Part shown: positions 46,585 to 56,682 of the stretch, piece after piece
Layout of the letters: each line of letters opens with the position of its first letter
How positions within the stretch are numbered: position 1 is the first letter of the stretch
Origin: Haematococcus lacustris
Lineage: Eukaryota; Chlorophyta; Chlorophyceae; Chlamydomonadales; Haematococcaceae
Reading direction: 5' to 3'
Assembly (NCBI GenBank): GCA_030144725.1
Contig: JASKMD010000030.1
Coordinates: 964,525 to 1,028,524 of the forward strand
Length of the DNA: 64,000 nucleotides
Made by a program: the position numbers and the translations under genes
Notes under the pieces: generated by a model
What the model saw: the letters and a program-made list of their open reading frames with translations, nothing else
The model's database searches: none
What the model was told of the DNA's origin: nothing

Positions 46585-47019
46585 CCTGATCATGCACCTG
46601 TCAGTGCACCGATCCAGCTTGGCGGGGAGGCCCAGTGAAGTCTGGCGAGCCCAGCAGATTTGTTGGGCCTCTTGGCCTCAGGGTCAGGCAGATACCTCGG
46701 TGAACACCCTACCAAGTGCACGACTGCTGTTTTGGAGTGTTGCAATGTAGGACACTTTCCATAGTTTTGGATGAGCGCCCATGGATGGTGTCATGCACAT
46801 CATCAGAGGCCAAGCATGTACGCTCAGCCTCCATACTCGCCTGGTAGCTTAGCCGTGTAACACAATAAATACAGCATAGCTACCATTGTTTTACGGTGTC
46901 ACACTTCACAAGATACTGGGCCCTGTGTGCCCTACCGCAATTCAGTACATGGGCTCACATCCATGGTATATCATATACATGGTATATGATGCAAGACACC
47001 AGGTGCATCACACCTGGGT
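46585..47019. other. no gene seen
   Basis: A stretch between a Fanzor tail and a duplicated segment. No coding signal. A TGTAA word occurs at about 46,856 ('ccgtgtaacac'). Confidence 0.4.
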
Positions 47020-47645
47020 GTATCGCAATAACCGGACACTCTTAATCCCAACCCGGAGCAAGGTTGAGTGGGCACACCTAGTCGAACCCATGAAGGCAGC
47101 CATTGCGACGTTACATGCACTATACCTTGTCCGCCATCACTGGAAGCTGTAACTCTGTTTAACATCATTGATATCAAGGAACATTGAGGAACATGCACAT
47201 TGCAGCCTGATGTGTGTCCCTGACATGTCCTGTCAACGCTCCCAGGTAATACTATTGCTGAACCTCTATTGACCAGGTCACAACCAATTCATTGCATGCG
47301 AGTGTCGCACAGTCAATGTCAGTACGTCACAGTGCAGGACAGTGCAGGGCTGCCAGCATGTCTGACTGGGCAGGAATGTCCCGAGATGCTTGTTTCCCAA
47401 CGTGGTGGCAACACGCCAGGTGCCAGTCAGCAGTGTTCAAATGGTGCTGGAGGTGAATGGGAGCTGGATGGGATTCCTGCATGAGACACAAGACTGACGT
47501 GATAAAGAGGCAGTAAGACAGGCATTGGCATCCACACAGGACACCCTCACACGCACCTGAATAGATGCAGGCTGCATGACTGGCGACGCATGGATGACGC
47601 GGGCACCTTTTGCTGCAACAGTCCATTGTATCATGTATCATTCAG
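47020..47645. repeat. segment shared with 57,880-58,400
   Basis: Several blocks recur in the same order and orientation at 57.9-58.4 kb: 'gagtgggcacacctagtcgaacccatg', 'gtgcacattgca', 'gaccaggtcacaa.caattcattgca', 'cgccaggtgcca' and 'gtccattgtatcatgt'. On the minus strand both copies read a short ankyrin-like phrase (NTADWHLACCHH here, NPAYWHLAMHSG there). It may be a remnant of an ankyrin-repeat gene, but the evidence is thin. The two copies bracket the Fanzor pair. Confidence 0.5.
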
Positions 47646-47822
47646 AATTCATGGCATGGTACAGCATGGGTGGTGTACACCGGGGTGACTGATCAATGCC
47701 AAACACCCACCCCCGCTTAGCTTAGCTTGGCTGCACTGCTGCTTTGAGTTTCATAGGCCAGGGCAGTCTTGTGGTGGTGTTGAAGTATGGCCTGTCAAAA
47801 TGGCAACCTCGCTTGGCTGCAG
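47646..47822 (+). other. 5' region of Fanzor copy 1, start not resolved
   Basis: The word 'cctgtcaaaatg' and a 'g.tgcag' acceptor just before exon 1 are shared with copy 2 (53,028-53,063), so copy 1 probably has, or had, an upstream intron. The 5' end motif of copy 2 (TGGTGTCCTTTGG) is not seen here, so copy 1 may be 5' truncated. Alternatively an ATG at 47,787 could start the protein by reading through. Confidence 0.4.
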
Positions 47823-50800
47823 GTCATCAAGGTCCCCGAGGGCGCAGTGCTGCGCGGCTGTAAGAAGACCAGGCGGAAGCTGAGGGAGCACCTCCGGCTG
47901 CGGGCTGAGATCCACTCTCAGCTCCGCTTCATCGCCTCTTTGTTCGTCCTGCGCATCTTTCTCACCTGCCTGGTGGGCTACCCTACCCCAGGCTCCCCCA
48001 GCGCCCCTCAGCCTCCAGCTGTGCAGCCTCCCCAACCCCCTGATGCTCCCCCCCTACCCCCACTCCCCCCACGGGCTCCTGCCCAGCCAGCACCTGCCCA
48101 GCCTGCCAGCATGGAGTTTGACACTGACGCTGACTGTGAGTCAGACTGTGACTCTGATCCAGAGCCACAGTCTGACTCAGAGTCAGAGTCAGAGTCAGAA
48201 CCTGAGCCAGTCGCGCAACCCCCCCAAAGGCGCTGCAGCGCCCGCCTGGCAGCCATGGCACCCGCAGCACCCACTGGCCCTCCCTTGCCCCTTGATTGCG
48301 AGGACCCCCTGATGCTGAGGCAGCTCAAGGACTTCTGCTCGTTCTTCGCCAACCCAAACTTCAAGACTTGCTACAACCAGCTGCAGCGGCGCCTTGTACG
48401 CAACCGCCACCCCATGCTCATGCCAGCCTTTGAGGACCCCAGCAACCAGGCGCTGGTGGCCAAGCTGCAGGAGCTAGGCAGCATCTACCTGGCGGGTGAC
48501 GCCAACACCATCGACGCACACTCCATGCAGCTGGCGGTGGCCATGCAGCAGCACTACTCCAACCCAGGCAAGTAGTGGTGGTGACTAGACCTGGACCTGG
48601 ACCTTATACCTGACCTGACCTGACCTGACCTGACCTGACCTAGACCTGACCTGACCTGACCTGACCTGACCTGACCTGACCTGACCTGACCTGACCTGAC
48701 CTGACCTGACCTGACCTGACCTGACCTGACCTGACCTGACCTGACCTGACCTGACCTGACCTGACCTGACCTGACCTGACCTGACCTGACCTGACCTGAC
48801 CTGACCTGACCTGACCTGACCTGACCTGACCTGACCTGACCTGACCTGACCTGACCTGACCTGACCTGACCTGACCTGACCTGACCTGACCTGACCTGAC
48901 CTGACCTGACCTGACCTGACCTGACCTGACCTGACCTGACCTGACCTGACCTGACCTGACCTGACCTGACCTGACCTGACCTGACCTGACCTGACCTGAC
49001 CTGACCTGACCTGACCTGACCTGACCTGACCTGACCTGACCTGACCTGACCTGACCTGACCTGACCTGACCTGACCTGACCTGACCTGACCTGACCTGAC
49101 CTGACCTGACCTGACCTGACCTGACCTGACCTGACCTGACCTGACCTGACCTGACCTGACCTGACCTGACCTGACCTGACCTGACCTGACCTGACCTGAC
49201 CTGACCTGACCTGACCTGACCTGACCTGACCTGACCTGACCTGACCTGACCTGACCTGACCTGACCTGACCTGACCTGACCTGACCTGACCTGACCTGAC
49301 CTGACCTGACCTGACCTGACCTGACCTGACCTGACCTGACCTGACCTGACCTGACCTGACCTGACCTGACCTGACCTGACCTGACCTGACCTGACCTGAC
49401 CTGACCTGACCTGACCTGACCTGACCTGACCTGACCTGACCTGACCTGACCTGACCTGACCTGACCTGACCTGACCTGACCTGACCTGACCTGACCTGAC
49501 CTGACCTGACCTGACCTGACCTGACCTGACCTGACCTGACCTGACCTGACCTGACCTGACCTGACCTGACCTGACCTGACCTGACCTGACCTGACCTGAC
49601 CTGACCTGACCTGACCTGACCTGACCTGACCTGACCTGACCTGACCTGACCTGACCTGACCTGACCTGACCTGACCTGACCTGACCTGACCTGACCTGAC
49701 CTGACCTGACCTGACCTGACCTGACCTGACCTGACCTGACCTGACCTGACCTGACCTGACCTGACCTGACCTGACCTGACCTGACCTGACCTGACCTGAC
49801 CTGACCTGACCTGACCTGACCTGACCTGACCTGACCTGACCTGACCTGACCTGACCTGACCTGACCTGACCTGACCTGACCTGACCTGACCTGACCTGAC
49901 CTGACCTGACCTGACCTGACCTGACCTGACCTGACCTGACCTGACCTGACCTGACCTGACCTGACCTGACCTGACCTGACCTGACCTGACCTGACCTGAC
50001 CTGACCTGACCTGACCTGACCTGACCTGACCTGACCTGACCTGACCTGACCTGACCTGACCTGACCTGACCTGACCTGGCCTGACCTGACCTGACCTGAC
50101 CTGACCTGACCTGACCTGACCTGACCTGACCTGACCTGACCTGACCTGACCTGACCTGACCTGACCTGACCTGACCTGACCTGACCTGACCTGACCTGAC
50201 CTGACCTGACCTGACCTGACCTGACCTGACCTGACCTGACCTGACCTGCAGAGCGCATTGTCAAGCTGTACGCCAAGGCAGCCAGGGCCAAGCTAGGCTG
50301 GAGCGGGGAGGAGGCACAGCTGTTCATCAGGATGGCGTGTGGGTATGGCATCAACGCCCACAGCTCGGAGCTGAAGGCCGCCAGCCTGGACAAGGGGCAT
50401 GTGGCGGACCTGATAGAGGAGGCCAACAAGCACCGCCGCCTACTGGGCATGAAGAAGGAAGGCTCCCTGCAGGACACCCTGCCCCTGCCTTGCCGCATGC
50501 GCCATGCAGTGCATGTGTGCCGGTGGCTGGAGCGGTGGCAGCAGCCCCACACCCCCCCTGTGCCAGGGCAGCCAAAGCGCGGCAAGAGGCGTGGAGTCGG
50601 TCCCCGGACCCTGACCTGCCCACCCCCCTTCACCCTCACCCCCATGGCCAGGGTGGGGGTGCACTTCATCAAGGTGGACAGCAGGGTGCTGCATGGGGTG
50701 TGCAAGCAGCTGGGCCTGACCAAGGAACCCCGGGCAGCATTCACCTCCCAGCCAGCACTGAGCAATCACTGGGCCAGGTGGTTCAACACCAACAAGCTTC

Positions 50801-52334
50801 GCAACAAGGAGTTTCATTTCGAGAGGTTGGTGGACACAGATGGTGTCAGCGTGTGCGTGCACTACACGCGCCCCCTTCCCCCTCCTTCAGCCCCTCCACC
50901 TCCAGCTGCCAGCAGCAGCAGCACCAGCAGCCGCCCAAGTGCAGCAGCAGCAGCGGCCCATGCAGTGGGGCTCCCCCACATAGGCAGGGGCATAGCTGAG
51001 ATGCGTGAGTTTGTGTTTGACCCAGACACACAGATTGGGGTGGGCATCGACCCCGGCGTCACCCAGGCAGTCAGCGCAGCCTCTGGGGTGTGGGATCCAG
51101 CAACAGGCCAGCTCATGGCAGACCAGCTGCGCCGGTGGAAGCTGACCAAGGGCGAGGTGAAGCATGCCAGCGGCCTGAACAATGCCCGCCGTGACACAGA
51201 GCGGTGGCTAGCACCGATCAAGCCCCACCTCCAGCACCTGGCAGCAGCCAGCTCAGCCGGCACCTCCCTGGAGGCCAACCTGAAGCACATCACTGTCACC
51301 CTGGCCACCTGGGATGCGGTGTGGGAGGTGTACCTGGACCCCAAGTGGGCACGGCAGCGGCTGAGGCTGTACGGAGCCCAGGACCGGACAATGGAGCAGT
51401 TCTTCAAGAAGGTGAGGGTGGGTGGGAGGGAGGGTAAGGGACTGAGAGGTGGTGGGTTGGGCACGAAACGAAAGAGTACTTGACTGTGCCATGCCTAACC
51501 TGGTGCCACCATGTCAGCCACCATGTGTGTGCCTTGTGTGCATGGCTGCAGTTGGAGGAGCAGATGGCGGAGTTGTCCATGAAGCGCCATGGGTGTGCCA
51601 AGCAGCTGGTGGTGTTCTTTGGCGCTGCTACCATTGGCACTGGGGGTGGGTGGGGTGCTGATGCAGTGCTGCGGGCCTGCCGCAAGATGGTGTGCAGGCC
51701 CAGGGGCAAAGACCAGGATGGGGGCAGGGTTGTGCTTGTGGATGAGCACCGCACCAGCCGGGTCAGCTCAGCAGTGAATGGCAAGCAGCCCTGTGAGGTG
51801 GAGCTGAACACACTCAGTGCCACCAGGCCTGCAAACTGGAAGACACCAGCAGGGCAGGTGGAACAGCGCCTGGTGCGCCCAGCCTGGAGCCAGGAGCGTG
51901 GCCAGCCAGTGCGGGGCCTGATGTGGTGCCCGGTAGTGGCCCCCCGCAGGGCCCCACAGGCCCCACGCAGCAGCCAGGCAGCCACACAGCCAGCAGCCTC
52001 AGAGCCAGGGCCCAGCACACCCCAGCCAGCCAAGCGCAGCAAGCGCACCAAGGCTGAGCCGGCAGCTGAGCCCAACAAGGCCAAGGGCAAGGCTGTCAAG
52101 GCAAAGCCAGCACCACAGCCAGGCAGGTGGGTAGATAGGGACTGCAATGCAGCATTGAACATGCAGCGCATTGGGGAGAGCAGGTGGCGCCCGCTGGAGC
52201 TGTGCTACTGGCCAGAGCAGGGAGCTCTGCCAGCCAAGGGCAAGGAGTACCCTGGCCTGGGCTACAAGCGGCTGCAAGACAAGCCCCCCAAGGCCCAGGA
52301 GCAGCAGCAGCAGCAGCCTGCTGAGGCACAGTAA
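47823..52334 (+). CDS. Fanzor-type RNA-guided nuclease, copy 1
   Basis: A eukaryotic TnpB relative carried by a transposon. Exons 47,823-48,567, 50,252-51,411 and 51,552-52,334 join in frame to about 895 aa, plus any N-terminal exons. Order, counted from 47,823: a basic N-terminal patch (RGCKKTRRKLREHLRLRAE), an acidic D/E/S linker, a helical region, a basic patch PKRGKRRGVGPRTL, RuvC-I GVGIDPGV (Asp about residue 515, codon 51,049), an alpha-helical insert, VLVDEHRTSR (about 699-700), VRGLMWCP, a basic linker with an NLS-like KRSKRTK, and RuvC-III WVDRDCNAALNMQRI (about 830). The motif order and the DE.RTS..RGL..C..RD.NAA.N pattern are those of Fanzor proteins. The usual CxxC after 'TS' is replaced by V/S residues, so the zinc knuckle looks degenerate. 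The first intron has a GC donor and consists of a 1.6-kb TGACC array. Activity is unknown. Confidence 0.88.
48609..50247 (+). repeat. (TGACC)n array filling a Fanzor intron
   Basis: About 327 units with only two breaks, 'tagac' near 48,641 and 'tggcc' near 50,079. It occupies nearly all of the intron 48,568-50,251 (GC donor CCAG|gcaagt, acceptor ctgcag). The same intron in copy 2 is 153 bp with a few degenerate units, so the array expanded in copy 1 or collapsed in copy 2. Confidence 0.98.
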
Positions 52335-52598
52335 TGTGTGCCCCCCCCACTTGAGCTGTCATCAGCTTACAATTAGTGCATGCATTGTCATGCCAACTCT
52401 ACATCATAGCCCTCGGGTCAGGCAATAGTGTAGGTGGTAGGCAGGCTCATGTGCCATGTGCACTGGGTTTACTCCACACAGCCCAATAACACTGTTTGAG
52501 CCGGATCTAGTTAGTGGCTGCTAGTGGCTGATAGTGGCTGCTAGTAGGTACTTCTGATCCGGCTCAAATGGAGGCCCTAGTGAGGGACAATGGGGCTG
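52335..52598 (+). ncRNA. Fanzor conserved 3' tail, candidate omega-RNA region (copy 1)
   Basis: Non-coding sequence from the stop codon to the element terminus GAGGGACAATGGGGCTG. It contains AGCTG-TCAT-CAGCT (5-bp stem, 4-nt loop), GCATG....CATGC (the loop differs in length between copies while the stem stays), a strongly conserved core ('gtcatgccaactctacatcatagccct' to 'aggcaatagtgtaggtggtaggc') and a long hairpin with perfect 13-bp arms at 52,495-52,507 and 52,556-52,568. In TnpB and Fanzor elements the guide RNA is usually encoded at this position, overlapping the 3' end of the element. That this tail makes such an RNA is an inference. Confidence 0.5.
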
Positions 52599-52665
52599 TA
52601 TCAGCCGTGGTGTCCTTTGGAAGTGCCCTTTGGGAGTGTGAGAACGAGTGACATCGCCTCCTGGG

Positions 52666-52673
52666 TATAATTA
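52666..52673 (+). promoter_or_regulatory. possible TATA box of Fanzor copy 2
   Basis: TATAATTA about 58 bp inside the element's 5' end and 22-42 bp upstream of two candidate start codons (52,698 and 52,715). The 5' repeats AGTGCCCTTTGG lie just upstream. Confidence 0.35.
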
Positions 52674-52697
52674 GGAGCTCAACAGGTGTTAGCTGAT

Positions 52698-52930
52698 ATG
52701 AGCCTAGTGGCGCAATGCCTCCGAGGAAGCGGCCCAGTGCCGCGGAGCCAGATCCGCTTCCGATTGAAAGCCCGCGAAAACGAGGTTCGTCGTAGTCGCA
52801 GAGTGGTCCGCTGCAACTGTGCAGTCCGGTGAGCTCCGCGCTGCTCACATCGCTGCTGTTCATGCCAGCGCAGGTCCTAGCGTCCCTCCAGCCAAACAAC
52901 GCGAGGAGCGAAGGGCTGAATGGAAAACCC
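52698..52930 (+). CDS. possible 5' exons of Fanzor copy 2
   Basis: Two starts compete. The ATG at 52,715 opens MPPRKRPSAAEPDPLP and IESPRKR, which looks like a nuclear-targeting N-terminus but meets a stop. The ATG at 52,698 opens MSLVAQCLRGSGP and reaches a donor (GAG|gttcgt, about 52,783) that joins in phase to a second exon at about 52,822-52,938 (SGELRAAHIAAVHASAGP, then EERRAEWKTQRRQ), itself followed by a donor and the exon at 53,064. The second model is consistent in phase, the first is more protein-like. I cannot decide. Confidence 0.35.
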
Positions 52931-53063
52931 AGCGCCGACAGGTGCGCACGGGGGCGCATACCGCCTTGTATGCCCCCGCCCTGTTTGTGTCCCGGCTTGT
53001 CGATTGTGTCCCCGCATCGTGTGCCGGCCCTGTCAAAATGTTGATTGTGCTTGGTCGCCGCAG

Positions 53064-55726
53064 GTCATCAAAGTCCCGGGTGACGCCGTGCTGCGCGGGT
53101 GCAAGAAAACCCGGCGCAAGCTGATGGCCCATTTTCAGCTGAGGGCTGGGGTGCACAGCCAGCTCCGCGTCACCAGCAGCTCCCACTGGGCCACCCATGC
53201 CCCTTGACTGCGAAGACCCAGTCATGCTGCAGCAGCTCAAGGTCTTTTGTGAGTACTTTGCCAACTCCAACTTCCTCACCCCCTACGACCAGCTGCAGCG
53301 GCGGCTTGGGCGCCCTGGGCAGAACCTACACTACAGCATCAAGCCTGCCTTTGACGACCCCAGCAACCAGGAGCTACTGGCCAAGCTGCAGCAGCTGGGC
53401 AGCGCCAACTTCACCGGTGACCTCAACACCATCAACCATCACTCCATGCAGCTGGCGGTCGCCATGCAGCAGCACTACTCCAACCCAGGCAAGTGGTGGT
53501 GGTGCATAGACTCTGGACCTGGACCTTGACATAGACCTGACATGACCTGACCAGACAAAGACCTGACCTGACATAGACCTGACCTGACCTGACCTGACAT
53601 AGACTTGACATAGACCTGACCTGACCTGACCATGCATGCAGAGCGCTATGTCAAGCTCTACGCCAAGGCAGCCAGGGCCATGCTAGGATGGAGCGGGGAG
53701 GAGGCCCAGCTCTTCACCAAGCTGACGTGTGGGTACAGCCTCAACACTGACAGCCCCGAGCTACAGGCTGCCCACCTTGACAAGTCGCATGTGAACGACC
53801 TGATAGAGGAGGCAGCCAAGCAGCGGAGACTGCTGGCCCTGGAGGAGGGAGACTCCTTGCAGGACACCGCACCCCTGCCCTGCCGCATGCGCCATGCAGT
53901 GCATGTATGCAGGCGCCTGGAGCAGTGGCAGCAGCCCCACACCCCCCCTGTGCCAGGGCAGCCAAAGCGCGGCAAGAGGCGTGGGGTTGGTCCCCGGACC
54001 CTGACCTGCCCACCCCCCTTCACCCTCACCCCCTTGACCAGGGTGGGGGTGCACTTCATCAAGGTGGACAGCAGGGTGCTGCATGGGGTGTGCAGGCAGC
54101 TGGGCCTGACCAAGGAAACCCGGGCAGCATTCACCTCAGAGCCAGCACTGAGCCATCACTGGGACAGGTGGTCACTGGGACAGCTGGCCAACCAGGGGTT
54201 TCAGTCCGAGCGGACAATGGAGACAGATGGCGTCAGTGTGTGTGTGCACTACACCCGCCCCCTCACAACCCCTCCTGCGCCACCCTCAGCAGCTGGCCCC
54301 TCCAGCAGCAACAGCAGCCCAGCGGCAGCCCCAGGTGCAGCAGCAGTAGCGGCCCATGAGTTGGGACTGCCCCGCATTGGCAAGGGCCTAGCTGAGCAGC
54401 GTGAGTTTGTGTTCAATCCAGCCACTCAAATTGGGGTAGGCATCGACCCCGGCGTCACCCAGACAGTCAGCGCAGCCTCTGGGGTGTGGGATCCAGCAAC
54501 AGGCCAGCTCATGGCAGACCAGCTGCGCCGGTGGAAGCTGACCAAGGGCGAGGTCAAGCATGGCAGTGGCCTGAACAATGCCCGCCGTGACACTGAGCGG
54601 TGGCTAGCACCGATCAAGCCCCACCTCCAGCACCTGGCAGCAGCAAGCTCAGCCGGCACCTCCCTGGTGGCCAACCTGAAGCACATCACCGTCACCCTGG
54701 CCACCTGGGATGCGGTGTGGGAGGTGTACCTGGACCCCAAGTGGGCAGAGCAGCGGCTGAGGCTGTACGGAGCTCAGGACCGGACAATGGAGCAGTTCTT
54801 CAAGAAGGTGAGGGTGGGTGGGAGGGAGGGTAAGGGACTGAGAGGTGGTGGGTTGGTATGAAGTGAAAGAGTAGCTGACTGTGCCATGCCTAACGTGGTG
54901 CCACCATGTCAGCCACCTTGTGCCTTGTGCCTTGTGTGCATGGCTGCAGTTGGAGGAGCAGATGGCGGAGTTGTCCATGAAGCGCCATGGGTGTGCCAAG
55001 CAGCTGGTGGTCTTCTTTGGAGCAGCTGGCATTGGCACAAGGGGGGGCTGGGGTGCTGATGCAGTGCTGCGGGCCTGCCGCAAGGTGGTGTGCAGGCCCA
55101 GGGGCACAGACCAGAGGCGGGGCAGGGTGGTGCTTGTGGATGAGCACCGCAGCAGCCGGGTAAGCTCAGCTGTGAACGGCCAGCAGCCCTGTGAGAGCAA
55201 GCTGAGCAAGCGCAGGCCCACCAGGCCTGCAAACTGGAAGCCACCAGCAGGGCAGGTGGAACAGCGCCTGGTGCGCCCAGCCTGGAGCCAGGAGCGTGGC
55301 CAGCCAGTGCGGGGCATGATGTGGTGCCCTGTAGTGGCCCCCCGCAAGCCCCCACAGGCCCCACGCAGCAGCCAGGCAGCCACACCGGCAGCAGCCTCAG
55401 AGCCTGGGCCCAGCACTCCCCTGCCAGCCAAGCGCAGCAAGCGCACCAAGGCTGAGCCGGCAGCTGAGCCCAACAAGGCCCAAGGCAAGGCTGCCAAGGC
55501 CAAGCCAGCCCCACAGCCAGGCAGGTGGCTGGACAGGGACTGCAACGCAGCATTGAACATGCAGCGCATTGGGGAGAGCAGGTGGCGCCCACTGGAGCTG
55601 TGCTACTGGCCAGAGCAAGGGAAGCTGCCAGCCAAGGGAAAGGAATACCCTGGCCTGGGCTACAAGCGGGTGCGAGACAAGCCATCCAAGGCCAAGCAGC
55701 AGCAGCAGCCTGCTGTGGCACAGTAA
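53064..55726 (+). CDS. Fanzor-type RNA-guided nuclease, copy 2
   Basis: Same architecture as copy 1: exons 53,064-53,488, 53,642-54,807 and 54,950-55,726. RuvC-I GVGIDPGV (Asp codon 54,445), VLVDEHRSSR, RGMMWCP, NLS-like KRSKRTK and RuvC-III WLDRDCNAALNMQRI (Asp codon 55,532) are all present. The acidic linker of copy 1 is deleted near 53,172 and the frame shifts there, ending in TGA. From the internal ATG at 53,197 (MPLDCEDPVMLQQLKVF) a 744-residue protein stays open. Either that shorter protein is made, or this copy is damaged at its N-terminus. The first intron keeps the GC donor (CCAG|gcaagt). As in copy 1, the CxxC after the TS/SS motif is missing. Confidence 0.85.
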
Positions 55727-55880
55727 TGTGTGCCCCCCTCCACTTTGAGCTGTCATCAGCTTTCAATTAGTGCATGTTTTGTCATGCCAACTCTACGGTG
55801 TAGCCCTAACGGGTCAGGCAATGTTGTAGGTGGTAGGCGACCATGACCATGTGCATGCCATGTTATGCCATGTGTATGTA
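55727..55880 (+). ncRNA. Fanzor conserved 3' tail, proximal part (copy 2)
   Basis: Keeps the AGCTG-TCAT-CAGCT stem and the GCATG....CATGC stem (loop 'ttttgt'), then the conserved core. It is cut off at about 55,880 by other insertions; the distal part resumes at about 56,690 and runs to 56,809. If the tail is transcribed as a guide RNA, this copy may lack a continuous one. Confidence 0.4.
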
Positions 55881-55883
55881 GTA

Positions 55884-56036
55884 GATAATTGGCGGTCCGA
55901 GAGCATTATGCGAAAATAATGGCCGAGGCCGAGGTGGCGCGGACATACATGCCGAGGCGTAGCCGAGGGATGTATGGTAGCAGAGCCGAGGACGAGACCA
56001 TTAGTTCGCATAATGCGCGAGGTCAAGGCGGTTATC
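55884..56036. mobile_element. 153-bp inverted-repeat element with TA duplication
   Basis: The left end GATAATTGGCGG...GCATTATGCGAA and the right end TTCGCATAATGCGC...TTATC are imperfect inverses over about 32 bp, flanked by TA on both sides. A second hairpin lies in the middle ('ggacatacatgccgagg' against 'ccgagggatgtatgg'). This resembles a Tc1/mariner-type MITE. It sits in the tail of Fanzor copy 2. Confidence 0.6.
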
Positions 56037-56040
56037 TAGT

Positions 56041-56682
56041 ATATTTGAGGTTCCCCAATCCCGTAACCGCCCCCCTCCCCCGTTGACCAACACCATATCT
56101 CCCGTTGACCAACACTATCACCAGCCCTTCTCAACACAGCCGCTCTATAAACGCTTCCCGACACTCAGCGAGAATCGTACTTTGCCGCTCGACAATTATC
56201 AGTTGCCGCTCGACCATTATCAAAAAGTGCACTTTGCCGCTCGACCATTATGCTTTGCCGCTCGACCATTATGCTTTGCCGCTCGACAATTATGCTTTGC
56301 CGGTCGACACATATCGACTGCCGCAACTAGCCTATAACCTTATCGCTCTCCTAAGCGGCTTACGCCGACCTGAAAAGCGACGAAAGACGTAGCTTCTAGT
56401 CAAGCAGTAGACATGCCAGCCTGGCAATATGTTCGCTAAGCTATCGCGTAGCGTCGCATTGGCCACGTTGAGGTTGCATCAGTAGCGGAAGGAAGTTGTT
56501 TTTGAATAACTCGCGACTTGCAAGTAGCGACGTGCAAGCCATACATGCAACTAGCACACTCGCGACTTGCGCTTCACTTGCGGAACACCCGGATCTGGCT
56601 GCTAGGACTTTGCGGCCTTGGTAAACTGACCCGAGTTATGGAAAAATATTGACGCCTATATTTTTTCCTATACCTCAAATAT
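56041..56682. mobile_element. insertion with 11-bp inverted ends and internal iterons
   Basis: ATATTTGAGGT at 56,041-56,051 and its exact inverse at 56,672-56,682. Inside are a TATAAA at 56,146, a tandem array of 21-bp units (56,170-56,325) and 'cgcgacttgc' words near 56,510-56,580. No clear target duplication. Together with the 153-bp element it separates the two halves of the copy 2 tail. Confidence 0.5.
56170..56325 (+). repeat. 21-bp direct repeats (TTTGCCGCTCGACCATTATG)
   Basis: Six or seven units, one offset by a 10-bp spacer, each carrying GCCGCTCGAC and an A/T-rich ATTAT part. Because 21 is a multiple of three, the unit reads as a heptapeptide (LPLDHYA) in one frame, but no gene context supports translation. 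Confidence 0.85.

Noticed and set aside
48585..50765. 726-codon minus-strand frame made of a repeated five-residue peptide
   Set aside because: It is the translation of the TGACC microsatellite; a 5-bp unit leaves all frames open. It overlaps a well-supported Fanzor exon and intron on the other strand.
51404..52171. Long minus-strand frames opposite both Fanzor copies (also 54,649-55,766)
   Set aside because: GC-rich antisense shadows of the last exons. The sense strand carries RuvC-III and spliced conserved motifs.
56105..56392. 95-codon frame with a heptapeptide repeat
   Set aside because: It starts upstream of the only TATA-like box, lacks any recognisable domain and mirrors a 21-bp DNA repeat. 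Kept only as a DNA observation.
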